Below, piece by piece: positions 26,101 through 32,744 of a stretch of DNA of 44,187 nucleotides (position 1 is the stretch's first letter; each line of letters begins with the position of its first letter). A program made the position numbers and the translations under genes. The stretch lies in assembly GCA_902794405.1 (NCBI GenBank), contig CADBHI010000025.1, positions 1 to 44,187 of the forward strand, written 5' to 3'. Under the pieces are notes generated by a model. It saw only the letters and a list, made by a program, of their open reading frames with translations, searched no databases and was not told the origin of the DNA. This DNA comes from an uncultured Prevotellaceae bacterium (GTDB lineage Bacteria > Bacteroidota > Bacteroidia > Bacteroidales > Bacteroidaceae).

Positions 26101-26132
26101 ACCGTACGATTGAGAGTTCTATCAGTTGCCAT
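23115..26132 (-). CDS. Transmembrane Ser/Thr protein kinase
   Basis: 1005 aa from ATG at 26132, which overlaps the upstream stop as TAATG; an in-frame ATG at 26186 exists but would overlap more. The kinase domain spans about 70-325: Lys98 (YVLKVYY), catalytic loop HKDIKPSN with Asp186, GDFG with Asp206, and TPIYAAPEMY. The glycine loop is reduced (SSGEAQVFLV). A helical region of about 400 residues without a known domain follows, then five or six membrane helices (about 785-890 and 953-975) near the C-terminus. So the kinase is cytoplasmic and tethered by a C-terminal membrane part. It is accompanied by a PP2C phosphatase, an FHA reader and an AAA+ protein. Confidence 0.9.
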   Translation of the reverse strand: MATDRTLNRTVGIETTMVTNVPEQTFRVQSDQQALSTTATSKVDRTFRDEKQEPGSRINSGFFNLKGIRYKNEKCLSDSSGEAQVFLVEHDEKQYVLKVYYPNFDVNKKLLLTIRMFDFEMIVKLYDFGKTYVEGKHRYYELMEYLEGGTLNHYQLGGNLNRFRRLALQAAAALAYCHNNNILHKDIKPSNFFFRDTSHDELVLGDFGISSMLEKDGKAHRTSQARTPIYAAPEMYSDVIDGVVELTPAADYYSLGMTLFALWLGENPMSSNERVMMRQKNEGRLPRLNELPETVKHIVQGLTAVNPMSRWSYEQVEKWFLGEEVPVDISSPFLRYKNFIVDPDRNLVADNVHELIPLLVENERLATGYLYNGRISQWLESCGNMKLATVVKDIVVNRYPADQHAGLMASVYAMEPTYPYTDVNGNLCDDVHSIAISVLSYQEKYSLLLRNPNDTLFLYLESHSKCDVNRLRSYFATDEANGVQPDYRISILKMVYEIDKDIPFLSKSPSANIKQIVKAFGHDQLSQDEWVSLTDGRLLSWMYSHEDMMACESLRIMTQGQKYSETLAYKVLYNLDRDAAYDLRSADTPVKVGKLLAERLKNAEHLSNEDFEREMRDIIEPNGRFAYFAQLHGWIELQAEANRTFDMKLEENRERLGAYDMKTAVYRFCKMLGVTPSYLLTNGTEVTDGKELDHAQNAQMRNEMRTGNFSQWLSIFYHEDPSKDFEEQYSYEYELEKWVMALGEIDSSNQYYRRFVDARESTQQKMENVKAEWNHAKRKEKMWRVSFYSLCGLWALLVLVLGVTGRDYLLRNSFVTIGLPVGGISAFIVSTRAYFRGYGFVFSVLWGLLGLASSFIPISILKFVNGSFPVLFNLAIVLITAVYMLICHMTDFRGDQKADNKLVNDVLDDDIQSSLLEPLYYTFKTKSYKYKGSKFGMLDDVSDQVRSISGESVLHYILWCLMVLLLVGEFIVFSPKLMNVRNPNLDGNWKLKTHKVIKQLEKDVE

Positions 26133-27073
26133 TATTGTTTGTCGTCTTTTATCTCTTGGTTGTTCTTTTTGCCTAAAATCACCCATTTGCCACCCAACTG
26201 CGGCTTAGCGCAGCCACAGGGGCTGGAGTGTAAGGCATGTTTCCAGTTGCAGACCCAAGCCAGCCTCACTCCGGCTGGTTTCTGAGCCATGGCGTAGTTA
26301 CGGGCTTTAGCTGGTGTTGGCAATGCGGGCAGAGCCATCCGGTCGAGGATGTCGGTTATCAGTCGCATCTTCTCTTCCTTACGTATCTGTAATTCTTCCT
26401 GCGAGAAACGCCTTGTTTCTTTCTTTGGAATTTCCGGATTGGCCACGCCTTTGTCTTTGGCCAGCAACGTCAGCACACGTTCACGAAGCCTGTCGTTCAT
26501 CTCATCACGTAAGACGTCGCGATCCGACTTATAAGGAATTTGCATATTCAGCTCTTCCAGTTCTCGTGCCGTTTCTGAAAGCAGCTGATAATCAGGAAGC
26601 TTACGCAGATTGGCAGCCAGTTCGCGTGCATCTTCCGTCAGTGGCGTTCCACACTGCTTGCAGAAAGCAAAATCGTTCAGCGTGTTACAGATCGGGCATA
26701 CAATGCCACCACGAGGATTGCCGCATTCGTGACAATAAGCCTCGCCTTCGGACATTGACGCACCACAGAAGGAGCAAACGTCCTTCTTAATATAATGATG
26801 GCACACCTCGCAGAAGTCTGCATCAGGATCTATCTCACTACCACAGTTCGGGCAATTGGCGAGCCGCAAGGGACGGCCACAAGAGGCACAGAACATGGAT
26901 TCCGGGTCGTTGACTGTTCCACACGAAGGGCAGGCAACACCCATTGCCTGATTGGTTAATTGCTGATTGTCAATCTGTTGGGCACTGTCGGAAGTCCGAC
27001 TCATGCCTTCATATTGCATCACCTGCTCACCTTGAATGGCTGCTCCTGGTCTGATTGTTGTATCTTTGGTCAT
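26132..27073 (-). CDS. Multi-zinc-ribbon protein heading the kinase operon
   Basis: 313 aa. A disordered N-terminus is followed by four or five zinc ribbons at about 48-145: CPSCG..CASCG, CPNCG..CEVCH, CSFCG..CHECG, CPICN..CKQCG. A helical region (about 148-255) contains ELEELNMQIPYKSDRDVLRDEM and a basic segment. The segment GVRLAWVCNWKHALHSS to about PQLGG (nt 26190-26280) looks repeat-derived, with hairpins in the DNA. Such stacked ribbons act as protein or nucleic-acid adaptors; as first gene of the operon it may be the scaffold for the kinase. Translation is coupled to the kinase by TAATG. Confidence 0.8.
   Translation of the reverse strand: MTKDTTIRPGAAIQGEQVMQYEGMSRTSDSAQQIDNQQLTNQAMGVACPSCGTVNDPESMFCASCGRPLRLANCPNCGSEIDPDADFCEVCHHYIKKDVCSFCGASMSEGEAYCHECGNPRGGIVCPICNTLNDFAFCKQCGTPLTEDARELAANLRKLPDYQLLSETARELEELNMQIPYKSDRDVLRDEMNDRLRERVLTLLAKDKGVANPEIPKKETRRFSQEELQIRKEEKMRLITDILDRMALPALPTPAKARNYAMAQKPAGVRLAWVCNWKHALHSSPCGCAKPQLGGKWVILGKKNNQEIKDDKQ
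26190..26285. repeat. Palindromic repeat segment read in frame in the zinc-ribbon gene
   Basis: Two hairpins: CTGCG (26198-26202) with CGCAG (26209-26213), and CCAGCC (26260-26265) with GGCTGG (26273-26278). The encoded residues (Trp/Cys/His-rich) differ in composition from the Lys/Glu-rich flanks, which suggests an inserted dispersed element. Confidence 0.5.
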
Positions 27074-27098
27074 AGTAAATGATTTGCTAATATCCGTG

Positions 27099-27106
27099 CA
27101 AAGATA
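27099..27106 (-). promoter_or_regulatory. Promoter -7 element of the kinase operon
   Basis: The minus strand reads TATCTTTG, matching TAnnTTTG, 26 nt before the first ATG (27073). It is the only good promoter element found for the eight-gene run. Confidence 0.6.
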
Positions 27107-27133
27107 TAAAAAAAAATGATATTCTACAAAAAA

Positions 27134-27159
27134 CCGCCGTAAATTTTCATTTACGACGG
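27134..27159. terminator. Terminator after the M13 peptidase gene
   Basis: Stem CCGcCGTAAAT (27134-27144) with ATTTACGaCGG (27149-27159) around TTTC, one C-A mismatch, flanked by A6 and T7 runs, so it can work in both directions. It lies 26 nt after the M13 stop codon and upstream of the kinase-operon promoter. Confidence 0.85.
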
Positions 27160-27184
27160 CATTTTTTTCACTTTTCGGTCTGTT

Positions 27185-29224
27185 TTACCAGAGTTGCAGG
27201 CGTTTTTCCTTTGGAATATACATCTTATCACCCTCTTTTATGCCAAAGGCATCATACCATGCATCGATGTGAGGCAGGGCACCATTCACGCGCCAGCGTC
27301 CCAATGAATGAGGGTCACTTTTCGTGCGGTTACGGATCTCAGCTTCGGTAATATTGCCTGCCCATACGCCAGCATAGGCCAAGAAGAAGCGCTGGTCGGC
27401 GGTCAGACCGTCAATCACAGGCAGCGGGTTGTTCTTCGTGGCGTTCTTAAAGGCAGCGTATGCCACCATCAGCCCACCGTGGTCGGCTAGGTTCTCACCC
27501 AGCGTCAGACGACCATTGGCCTTCAGGTCGGGCAACACGTCAATAGCCGAGAAAAAGTCGGCATACTTGTCCGTACGATTTGTAAAGTTCTTTCCGTCTG
27601 ATTCCTTCCACCAGTCGTGCATGTTTCCATCCTTGTCATACTGGCGTCCCTGATCGTCGAATCCGTGAGTCATCTCATGGCCAATTACCACACCGATGGC
27701 ACCATAGTTGAAGGCATCGTCAGCCGTCATATCAAAGAACGGAACTTGCAGAATACCAGCTGGGAAGCAGATTTCGTTCGTGGTAGGGTTATAGTAGGCA
27801 TTCACCGTCTGAGGAGTCATGTACCAATCTTCTATATCGACAGGTTTTCCGGCCGTATGGTCGATGTAGTAATCATTCCAAAACTTCAGACATGCCATGT
27901 GGTTCTCATAGTAAGATTTTTTCGCATCAATCTGCAGCTTGGTCATGTCAATCCACTTGTCGGGGAATCCCACCTTCACATAGAACGTATTCAGCTTCAG
28001 CAGGGCATTCACCTTCGTCGAGTCGTCCATCCAGTCCTGGGCGGCAATGCGCTCGCCGAGGGCAATCTGCAGGTTCTTCACCAGCTTCAGCATACGGGTC
28101 TTGGCGGCCTCAGGGAAGTATTTGTCCACGTAGATACGACCAAGGGCCTGACCCATGGCACTCTGCACCTGGCTGGTAGCACGACGCCACAGCGGATGAT
28201 CTTCCTTGCGGCCCGACATGGTACGGCCGAAGAAGTCGAAGTCGGCCTCGCGCACCTCGTCGTTTAGGTAGCTGGCGGCACTCACGATGACACCCCACTC
28301 CATGTAGTCGCGATACTCGGCGGGCTTTATCTTGGCCAGCAAAGCATTGGTTCCTTCCATGAAGGCGGGCTGACCGACCACCAGTTCCTGCATGTACTTG
28401 CTCTGCAGGCCCTGAGCGTTCATCACCTGCTCCAGCTTCAGGTTCGGATACTTCGTGTTGAATTCCTGCAGGGTCATCTTGTTGTAGTTAGCCTGCGGGT
28501 CACGGAGCTCGGTACGACTCTTCGACACCTTAGCCAGTGCCAGTTCCAACTTGAAGACATTCTGCATCTTCTTTGTAGCCTGAGACTTGCTGAAGCCAAA
28601 CAGCTGGAACATGCGTGCAATGTGCTTCTTATAGGCCTCGCGGATCTTGGTCGTAGCCTCGTCGGTCTCCAAGTAGTAATCTTTCTGGCCGAGCGTCAGG
28701 CCACCCTGGTTCACGCCCAAGATATTTTGCGAAGCATTCTTCTCGTCGGCACCCATACCGGCACTGTAGAATTCCGAGTCACCGAACTTTGCCATCTCTA
28801 ATTGCACGTCAAACAGTTGCTGAACGGTCTTGGCAGCCTCCAGCTTTTTGATAAGCGACATGACAGGCTGTATGCCGTCCTGCTCACGACGCGTAGAGTC
28901 CATCGCCAGCTTGTAGTAGTCAGAGAGCTTCTGCTCGATGGTTCCCTGCTTGTAGGTTCCCTCCTGCAGTTCTTTCAAGATGCCATTGATACGCTCGTTG
29001 TTGTCCTCGGCCAAACGGTCGAACGAACCAAAGCGCGAATAGGCAGCAGGCAGCGGGTTGGCCTTCATCCATCCACCACAGGCATACTCGTAGAAATCGT
29101 CACCAGCCTTCACGCTGGTGTTCATGTCGGCCTTGTTAAGTCCCGACTTCAACGGCTCATCAGCCATCGTGACTGCCGACATCATTGATAATGTCAACAT
29201 CATTAAAAATTTCTTGTTTCTCAT
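27185..29224 (-). CDS. Secreted M13-family (neprilysin/PepO) zinc endopeptidase
   Basis: 679 aa, usual family size. Signal peptide 1-21. Zinc site HEMTH (His516, Glu517, His520) in VVIGHEMTHGFDDQGRQYD, third ligand Glu577 with Asp581 in GENLADHGG, and substrate-binding NAYYNP (475-480). The family cleaves small peptides outside the cytoplasm. ABC-F ATPase lies immediately upstream with an 11-nt gap, so the two may share a transcript, although their functions are unrelated. A strong terminator follows. Confidence 0.95.
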   Translation of the reverse strand: MRNKKFLMMLTLSMMSAVTMADEPLKSGLNKADMNTSVKAGDDFYEYACGGWMKANPLPAAYSRFGSFDRLAEDNNERINGILKELQEGTYKQGTIEQKLSDYYKLAMDSTRREQDGIQPVMSLIKKLEAAKTVQQLFDVQLEMAKFGDSEFYSAGMGADEKNASQNILGVNQGGLTLGQKDYYLETDEATTKIREAYKKHIARMFQLFGFSKSQATKKMQNVFKLELALAKVSKSRTELRDPQANYNKMTLQEFNTKYPNLKLEQVMNAQGLQSKYMQELVVGQPAFMEGTNALLAKIKPAEYRDYMEWGVIVSAASYLNDEVREADFDFFGRTMSGRKEDHPLWRRATSQVQSAMGQALGRIYVDKYFPEAAKTRMLKLVKNLQIALGERIAAQDWMDDSTKVNALLKLNTFYVKVGFPDKWIDMTKLQIDAKKSYYENHMACLKFWNDYYIDHTAGKPVDIEDWYMTPQTVNAYYNPTTNEICFPAGILQVPFFDMTADDAFNYGAIGVVIGHEMTHGFDDQGRQYDKDGNMHDWWKESDGKNFTNRTDKYADFFSAIDVLPDLKANGRLTLGENLADHGGLMVAYAAFKNATKNNPLPVIDGLTADQRFFLAYAGVWAGNITEAEIRNRTKSDPHSLGRWRVNGALPHIDAWYDAFGIKEGDKMYIPKEKRLQLW

Positions 29225-29235
29225 ACGTTTTCTTG

Positions 29236-31167
29236 TTATTTGTTTAACTCATCTAATTCCATTGAAAGCTCTTCCCAGCGCTCCACTTCTTCGTCGAGTG
29301 CTCTCTTGGTGGCAGTGTACTCCGTCACCAGAGTCATGTCCGATGCATTCTCGGGCACCATCAGCAGGTCGTCCAGTTCCTTCAAGCGCTGCTCCATCTT
29401 TGCAATCTTCTTCTCGCTCTCCTCCACGGCCCGCTCTGCCTTGCGCAGTTGCTTCTGCTGTTCCTTGTGCTCCGCGTAGCTCTGTTTGTTGACTGAGGGT
29501 GCCGGGGCACTGGTTGGCGGCGTTACGGGAGCAGTCGTGTTTTTCCCCAACTCGCTTAGTTCCTCAATCTTGCGGCTCTGCAGGAAGTCGTAGATGCCTC
29601 CTAAATGCTCTCGTACCTTGCCGCCACCAAACTCATAGACCTTGGTAACGAGGCCGTCGAGAAACTCACGGTCGTGGCTCACGATGATGGCCGTACCATC
29701 GAACGCCCTGATTGCTTCTTTCAACACGTCCTTCGAGGCCATGTCGAGGTGGTTCGTAGGCTCGTCGAGTATCAGCAGGTTCACGGGCTCCAGCAGCAGG
29801 CGTATCATGGCCAGACGGCTACGCTCGCCACCGCTAAGCACCTTGACTTTCTTGTCGGAGTTCTCGCCGCCAAACATAAAGGCACCGAGAATGTCGTTGA
29901 TGCGCAGGCGGACGTCGCCCTTGGCCACGTTGTCGATGGTTTGGAACACAGTCAGCTCCTCGTCCAACAGCTGAGCCTGGTTCTGTGCGAAATAGCCTAT
30001 CTGTATGTTGTGTCCCACCTTTAATGAGCCGTCGAAGGGAATCTCACCCATGATGCACTTCACGAGCGTTGACTTACCCTCGCCATTCTTGCCGACAAAA
30101 GCCACCTTCTCGCCACGCTTGATGGTCAGGTTCACGTGGTCAAAAACAAGATGGTTGTAAGCCTTCCGCACCTCGTCGCAGATGACGGGATAGTCGCCAC
30201 TTCGGAGGCAGGGTGGGAACTTCAGGTGCATGGCCGAATTGTCGACCTCATCCACCTCGATGGGCACAATCTTCTCTAACTGTTTCACCTTCTGCTGCAC
30301 CTGCACAGCCTTCGTGGCCTTATATCGGAACCGCTCGATAAAGTCCTTCATCTCAGCGATTTCCTTCTGTTGGTTCTCGTAAGCCCTTAACTGTTGTTCA
30401 CGGCGTTCCTTCCTCAGAACGACATACTCGTTGTACTTTACCTTATAGTCTATCACGCGCCCGCAGGATATCTCCAACGTGCGGTTCGACACATTATTGA
30501 TAAAGGCACGGTCATGGCTCACCAGCACCACTGCCGAGGCACTCTGTGCTAAGAACTGCTCCAGCCATTGGATAGACTCAATGTCGAGGTGGTTCGTGGG
30601 CTCGTCCAGCAACAACACGTCGGGCTTCTGCAACAGTATCTTCGCCAGCTCTATACGCATGCGCCAGCCACCCGAGAACTCGCTCGTGGGGCGTTCGAAG
30701 TCGGTACGTTCAAAGCCAAGGCCGATGAGCGTACGCTCCAGCTCGGCCTCACGGCTTTCAGCACCCATCATCAGGTATCGCTCATGCTCCGTGGTGTAGC
30801 GCTCCACCAGCGCCATATAGTCTTCACTCTCGTAATCAGTACGCTCACTCATCTGGCGCTCCAGACGCTCTACGCGGGCTTTCATCTCGGCAATATTGGC
30901 AAACGCCTTCTGTGCCTCCTCGCGTACGGTGGTATTATCCTGCAGCCTCATCACCTGCGGCAGATAGCCGATGGTCGTGTCAGTAGGTACTGCCACCGTG
31001 CCCGCCGTGGGCTTTTGTTGGCCGCACAGTATCTTCAGCAGCGTCGACTTGCCAGCTCCGTTCTTGCCAACCAAGGCAATGCGGTCGCGCGGATTGACCA
31101 CGAAACTGGCCTCCGCAAATAGCGGCTTGACGCCGAACTCCACCTTTAATCCTTCTACCGAAATCAT
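29236..31167 (-). CDS. ABC-F family ATPase (Uup/YheS-like)
   Basis: 643 aa, two ABC domains and no membrane segments. First domain: Walker A 34-41 (GKNGAGKS), signature SGGWRMR (165-171), Walker B LLLDEP (185-190). Second: Walker A 359-366 (GKNGEGKS), signature LSGGERS (444-450), Walker B LILDEP (465-470). The linker (about 236-320) with RRYKATKAVQVQQKVKQLEK-like residues is the P-site tRNA interaction motif of ABC-F proteins. A Pro/Ala-rich spacer leads to a C-terminal coiled coil (562-643), as in Uup/YheS. Acts on the ribosome; a translation-rescue or housekeeping role is more likely than drug resistance, since resistance ABC-Fs usually have a longer linker. Confidence 0.93.
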   Translation of the reverse strand: MISVEGLKVEFGVKPLFAEASFVVNPRDRIALVGKNGAGKSTLLKILCGQQKPTAGTVAVPTDTTIGYLPQVMRLQDNTTVREEAQKAFANIAEMKARVERLERQMSERTDYESEDYMALVERYTTEHERYLMMGAESREAELERTLIGLGFERTDFERPTSEFSGGWRMRIELAKILLQKPDVLLLDEPTNHLDIESIQWLEQFLAQSASAVVLVSHDRAFINNVSNRTLEISCGRVIDYKVKYNEYVVLRKERREQQLRAYENQQKEIAEMKDFIERFRYKATKAVQVQQKVKQLEKIVPIEVDEVDNSAMHLKFPPCLRSGDYPVICDEVRKAYNHLVFDHVNLTIKRGEKVAFVGKNGEGKSTLVKCIMGEIPFDGSLKVGHNIQIGYFAQNQAQLLDEELTVFQTIDNVAKGDVRLRINDILGAFMFGGENSDKKVKVLSGGERSRLAMIRLLLEPVNLLILDEPTNHLDMASKDVLKEAIRAFDGTAIIVSHDREFLDGLVTKVYEFGGGKVREHLGGIYDFLQSRKIEELSELGKNTTAPVTPPTSAPAPSVNKQSYAEHKEQQKQLRKAERAVEESEKKIAKMEQRLKELDDLLMVPENASDMTLVTEYTATKRALDEEVERWEELSMELDELNK

Positions 31168-31196
31168 TCTTTATTACCTAATTTTATTAGCGCATG

Positions 31197-31204
31197 CAAA
31201 GGTA
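31197..31204 (-). promoter_or_regulatory. Promoter -7 element of the ABC-F gene
   Basis: The minus strand reads TACCTTTG (TAnnTTTG) 29 nt before the ABC-F start. Confidence 0.55.
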
Positions 31205-31324
31205 CTACTTTTTTTTCAATACAGAAAGCAAAAGCATAAAAATTCAACAAAATTGCACCAAAAAGTAACAGTGAATTACACAAGAAAATAGCTTGAAACG
31301 ATTCAAAAGCCAGCCCCTTTTTGT

Positions 31325-31385
31325 CAAAACCCACCGGGTTTTGGATAAAAGGCGCCGCCTTTTGAATGAAAGGGGCCGCCTTTTG
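31325..31385. repeat. Cluster of three small hairpin repeats
   Basis: About 21-22 bp spaced palindromes: CAAAACCC/GGGTTTTG (31325-31343), AAAAGGC/GCCTTTT (31347-31363) and AAAGG/CCTTT with GGGGCC (about 31369-31384). They are variants of one unit ending CCGCCTTTTGAA. It lies in the gene-poor stretch 31205-31570 between the ABC-F promoter and the CRISPR region. Confidence 0.8.
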
Positions 31386-31473
31386 AACATCCCAGATTCC
31401 GGATGTCTCATTTTCGTTTTTGTCTCATGACAACCGTTTTTCCTACATATTGTTAATCTCACTTTTTAGGTAA

Positions 31474-31524
31474 CACTCCTCACACCTCCCTCACCCAAAT
31501 TAGGTGTAAGAAGTGTGAGGAGTG
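31474..31524. terminator. Long perfect hairpin downstream of the CRISPR-flanking genes
   Basis: 12-bp perfect stem CACTCCTCACAC (31474-31485) and GTGTGAGGAGTG (31513-31524), with inner CACC/GGTG pairing. No long T run follows, so it may be a factor-dependent terminator or a repeat element rather than a classical terminator. Confidence 0.5.
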
Positions 31525-31570
31525 AGGGTTGTTTCCTGTGATTAACTATACTAAGATTCCATTCCAATTT

Positions 31571-31759
31571 TTATTTCAACAACTGCCATTCGCCCTTCAC
31601 TTTTGAGAGCTCTTTGTGAATCCTTTCACTACATGGCGATTTCCTCTCCGTCACCAATACTGCCGTCTGGATATTTCTAGATAATTTGCCATCGCCAACT
31701 AATGCATGGATTTTCTGCGAAGATAAAGAAGCCTTGATTATCAGTGAGTTAGACTTCAT
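31571..31759 (-). CDS. Hypothetical 62-aa protein, possibly a gene remnant
   Basis: Open frame starting 23 nt after the stop of the truncated AlbA_2-type gene. It is Lys/Ser-rich, with RNIQTAVLVTERKSPCSERIHKELSKV. There is no recognised domain, signal peptide or membrane segment. The first half includes a copy of the 21-bp direct repeat (encoding LSSQKIH), whose twin lies just before the start codon; duplication may have created the present N-terminus. A C-terminal fragment of a longer accessory protein is equally plausible. Confidence 0.35.
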   Translation of the reverse strand: MKSNSLIIKASLSSQKIHALVGDGKLSRNIQTAVLVTERKSPCSERIHKELSKVKGEWQLLK

Positions 31760-31781
31760 TTGGATTTTCTGCGAAGATAAA
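31707..31781. repeat. 21-bp direct repeat pair
   Basis: TGGATTTTCTGCGAAGATAA plus A at 31707-31727 and again at 31761-31781, 54 bp apart. One copy is inside the small hypothetical frame and one between it and the truncated regulator. Confidence 0.9.
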
Positions 31782-31782
31782 A

Positions 31783-32175
31783 CTACGCATAAAAAGGCAC
31801 GTACGAGACAAACTTTCTAGATTCAGACTCTGGGTTAGCCGATTTTATTAATCCTTTTGACAAAGTATCCGATATGATGTGAGAAGCTATTGTGCCTTGA
31901 TTCTTGTTTAATCCAAAGCGTTCCCTGACAGATTGATTGTTCATAGTCTCATTGTCTACATATGCAAGACAACAATGCTGATAGCAGGCCTCTATTCTTT
32001 CTTCTCTTGTCATTACAGAAATTGCTTTTTGGGGATACAACGTGATTCTTGTGAAGTCATCCCCACTCTCAGCCTTATATGCAGGTAATAACATTTTCTC
32101 TAAGGCCTCAACTGCACGGTCAACACCGCTACCGCGTCTTTCACACAGTCCTAACTGTAACATCAATTGTGCCAT
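31783..32175 (-). pseudogene. C-terminal remnant of an AlbA_2/RecG-like (Divergent AAA-4) regulator
   Basis: 130 aa. MAQLMLQLGLCERRGSGVDRAVEALE matches the region just after the N-terminal AlbA_2 domain in the large family of accessory ATP-binding or RecG-like transcriptional regulators (typically 400-500 aa with CEERGSGID in the HATPase_c_4 part). The winged-helix C-terminus follows (ERFGLNKNQGTIASHIISDTLSKGLI). The AlbA_2 domain and the ATPase N-terminus are missing: directly upstream of ATG 32175 come in-frame stops and, 15 nt further, the terminal CRISPR repeat. It is therefore a fragment cut off at the array boundary and probably non-functional. Confidence 0.75.
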
Positions 32176-32190
32176 CTGTACTTATTGTCA

Positions 32191-32688
32191 ATCTACAATA
32201 GTAGAAATTTTATATGCTCTTACAGCGACGAATCCCAAGACTCAAAAAGCCTTGCAATCTACAATAGTAGAAATTTTATATGCTCTTACAGCGTAGTATG
32301 GTGCCTCTTCTAATGGAAGGCCATCTACAATAGTAGAAATTTTATATGCTCTTACAGCGTCCGAGAAAGATAACCCCGTGTAACACTGATCTACAATAGT
32401 AGAAATTTTATATGCTCTTACAGCAAACGCCTGCCAACTACACGCACACGGTCAATCTACAATAGTAGAAATTTTATATGCTCTTACAGCGGAGCGCGGC
32501 ATCATTGGCAAGCCAGATGAATCTACAATAGTAGAAATTTTATATGTTCTTACAGCCGTGGTGCTGAAGGACGGCACGATGATGACATCTACAATAGTAG
32601 AAATTTTATATGCTCTTACAGCCTTTAAGTTTTAAGTTATAATATATATGGGATCTACAATAGTAGAAATTTTATATGCTCTTACAGC
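32191..32688 (-). CRISPR. Type V-A CRISPR array, 8 repeats and 7 spacers
   Basis: 36-nt repeats start at 32191, 32257, 32323, 32389, 32455, 32521, 32587 and 32653; all seven spacers are exactly 30 nt. On the minus strand each repeat starts GCTGTAAGAGC and ends with the Cas12a crRNA handle AATTTCTACTATTGTAGAT (stem TCTAC/GTAGA, loop TATT). Direction therefore matches cas12a, and the repeat at 32653-32688 is leader-proximal. All repeats are identical except 32521-32556, with one C-to-T change (TATATGTTCT). The leader-distal repeat (32191) is not degenerate. The leader-proximal spacer (32623-32652) is very A+T-rich, unlike the other six. No match of any spacer to this window was noticed by eye. 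Confidence 0.99.
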
Positions 32689-32697
32689 TGTTGTGGG

Positions 32698-32705
32698 CAA
32701 AGGTA
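32698..32705 (-). promoter_or_regulatory. Putative CRISPR array promoter (-7 element)
   Basis: In the 56-nt gap between cas12a and the array the minus strand reads TACCTTTG, a perfect TAnnTTTG. Initiation about 7 nt downstream would fall at about 32690, right at the first repeat (32688). No -33 TTTG is visible. Confidence 0.5.
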
Positions 32706-32744
32706 CTGAAATACTGTGAGATATGCGCTGTCTACTGTAATTAT

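Noticed and set aside
18459-27073. Kinase/FHA/PP2C set as part of a type VI secretion system
   Set aside because: No Tss, Hcp, VgrG or ClpV gene is present; the AAA+ protein is CbxX/CfqX-like, not ClpV.
29236-31167. ABC-F protein as an antibiotic-resistance determinant
   Set aside because: Linker length and C-terminal coiled coil match Uup/YheS housekeeping types; no resistance context.
31244-31462. Minus-strand 72-codon frame over the hairpin cluster
   Set aside because: Its core (FKRRPLSFKRRRLL-like) is only the palindromic repeats translated; treated as repeat DNA.
31783-32175. Truncated regulator as a Cas accessory or anti-CRISPR gene
   Set aside because: Its sequence fits the C-terminal part of the common AlbA_2/RecG-like regulators and nothing links it to Cas function.
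32042-32296. Plus-strand open frame running through the first CRISPR repeats
   Set aside because: It is antisense to the truncated regulator and is made of repeat units; no ribosome site or family resemblance.
32191-32688. Self-targeting by the spacers within this window
   Set aside because: No spacer-like match outside the array was noticed by eye; a full-genome search would be needed to exclude it elsewhere.
32689-32744. Possible tracrRNA or extra small RNA next to the array
   Set aside because: Cas12a needs none, and no anti-repeat sequence is present in the gap or upstream of cas12a.
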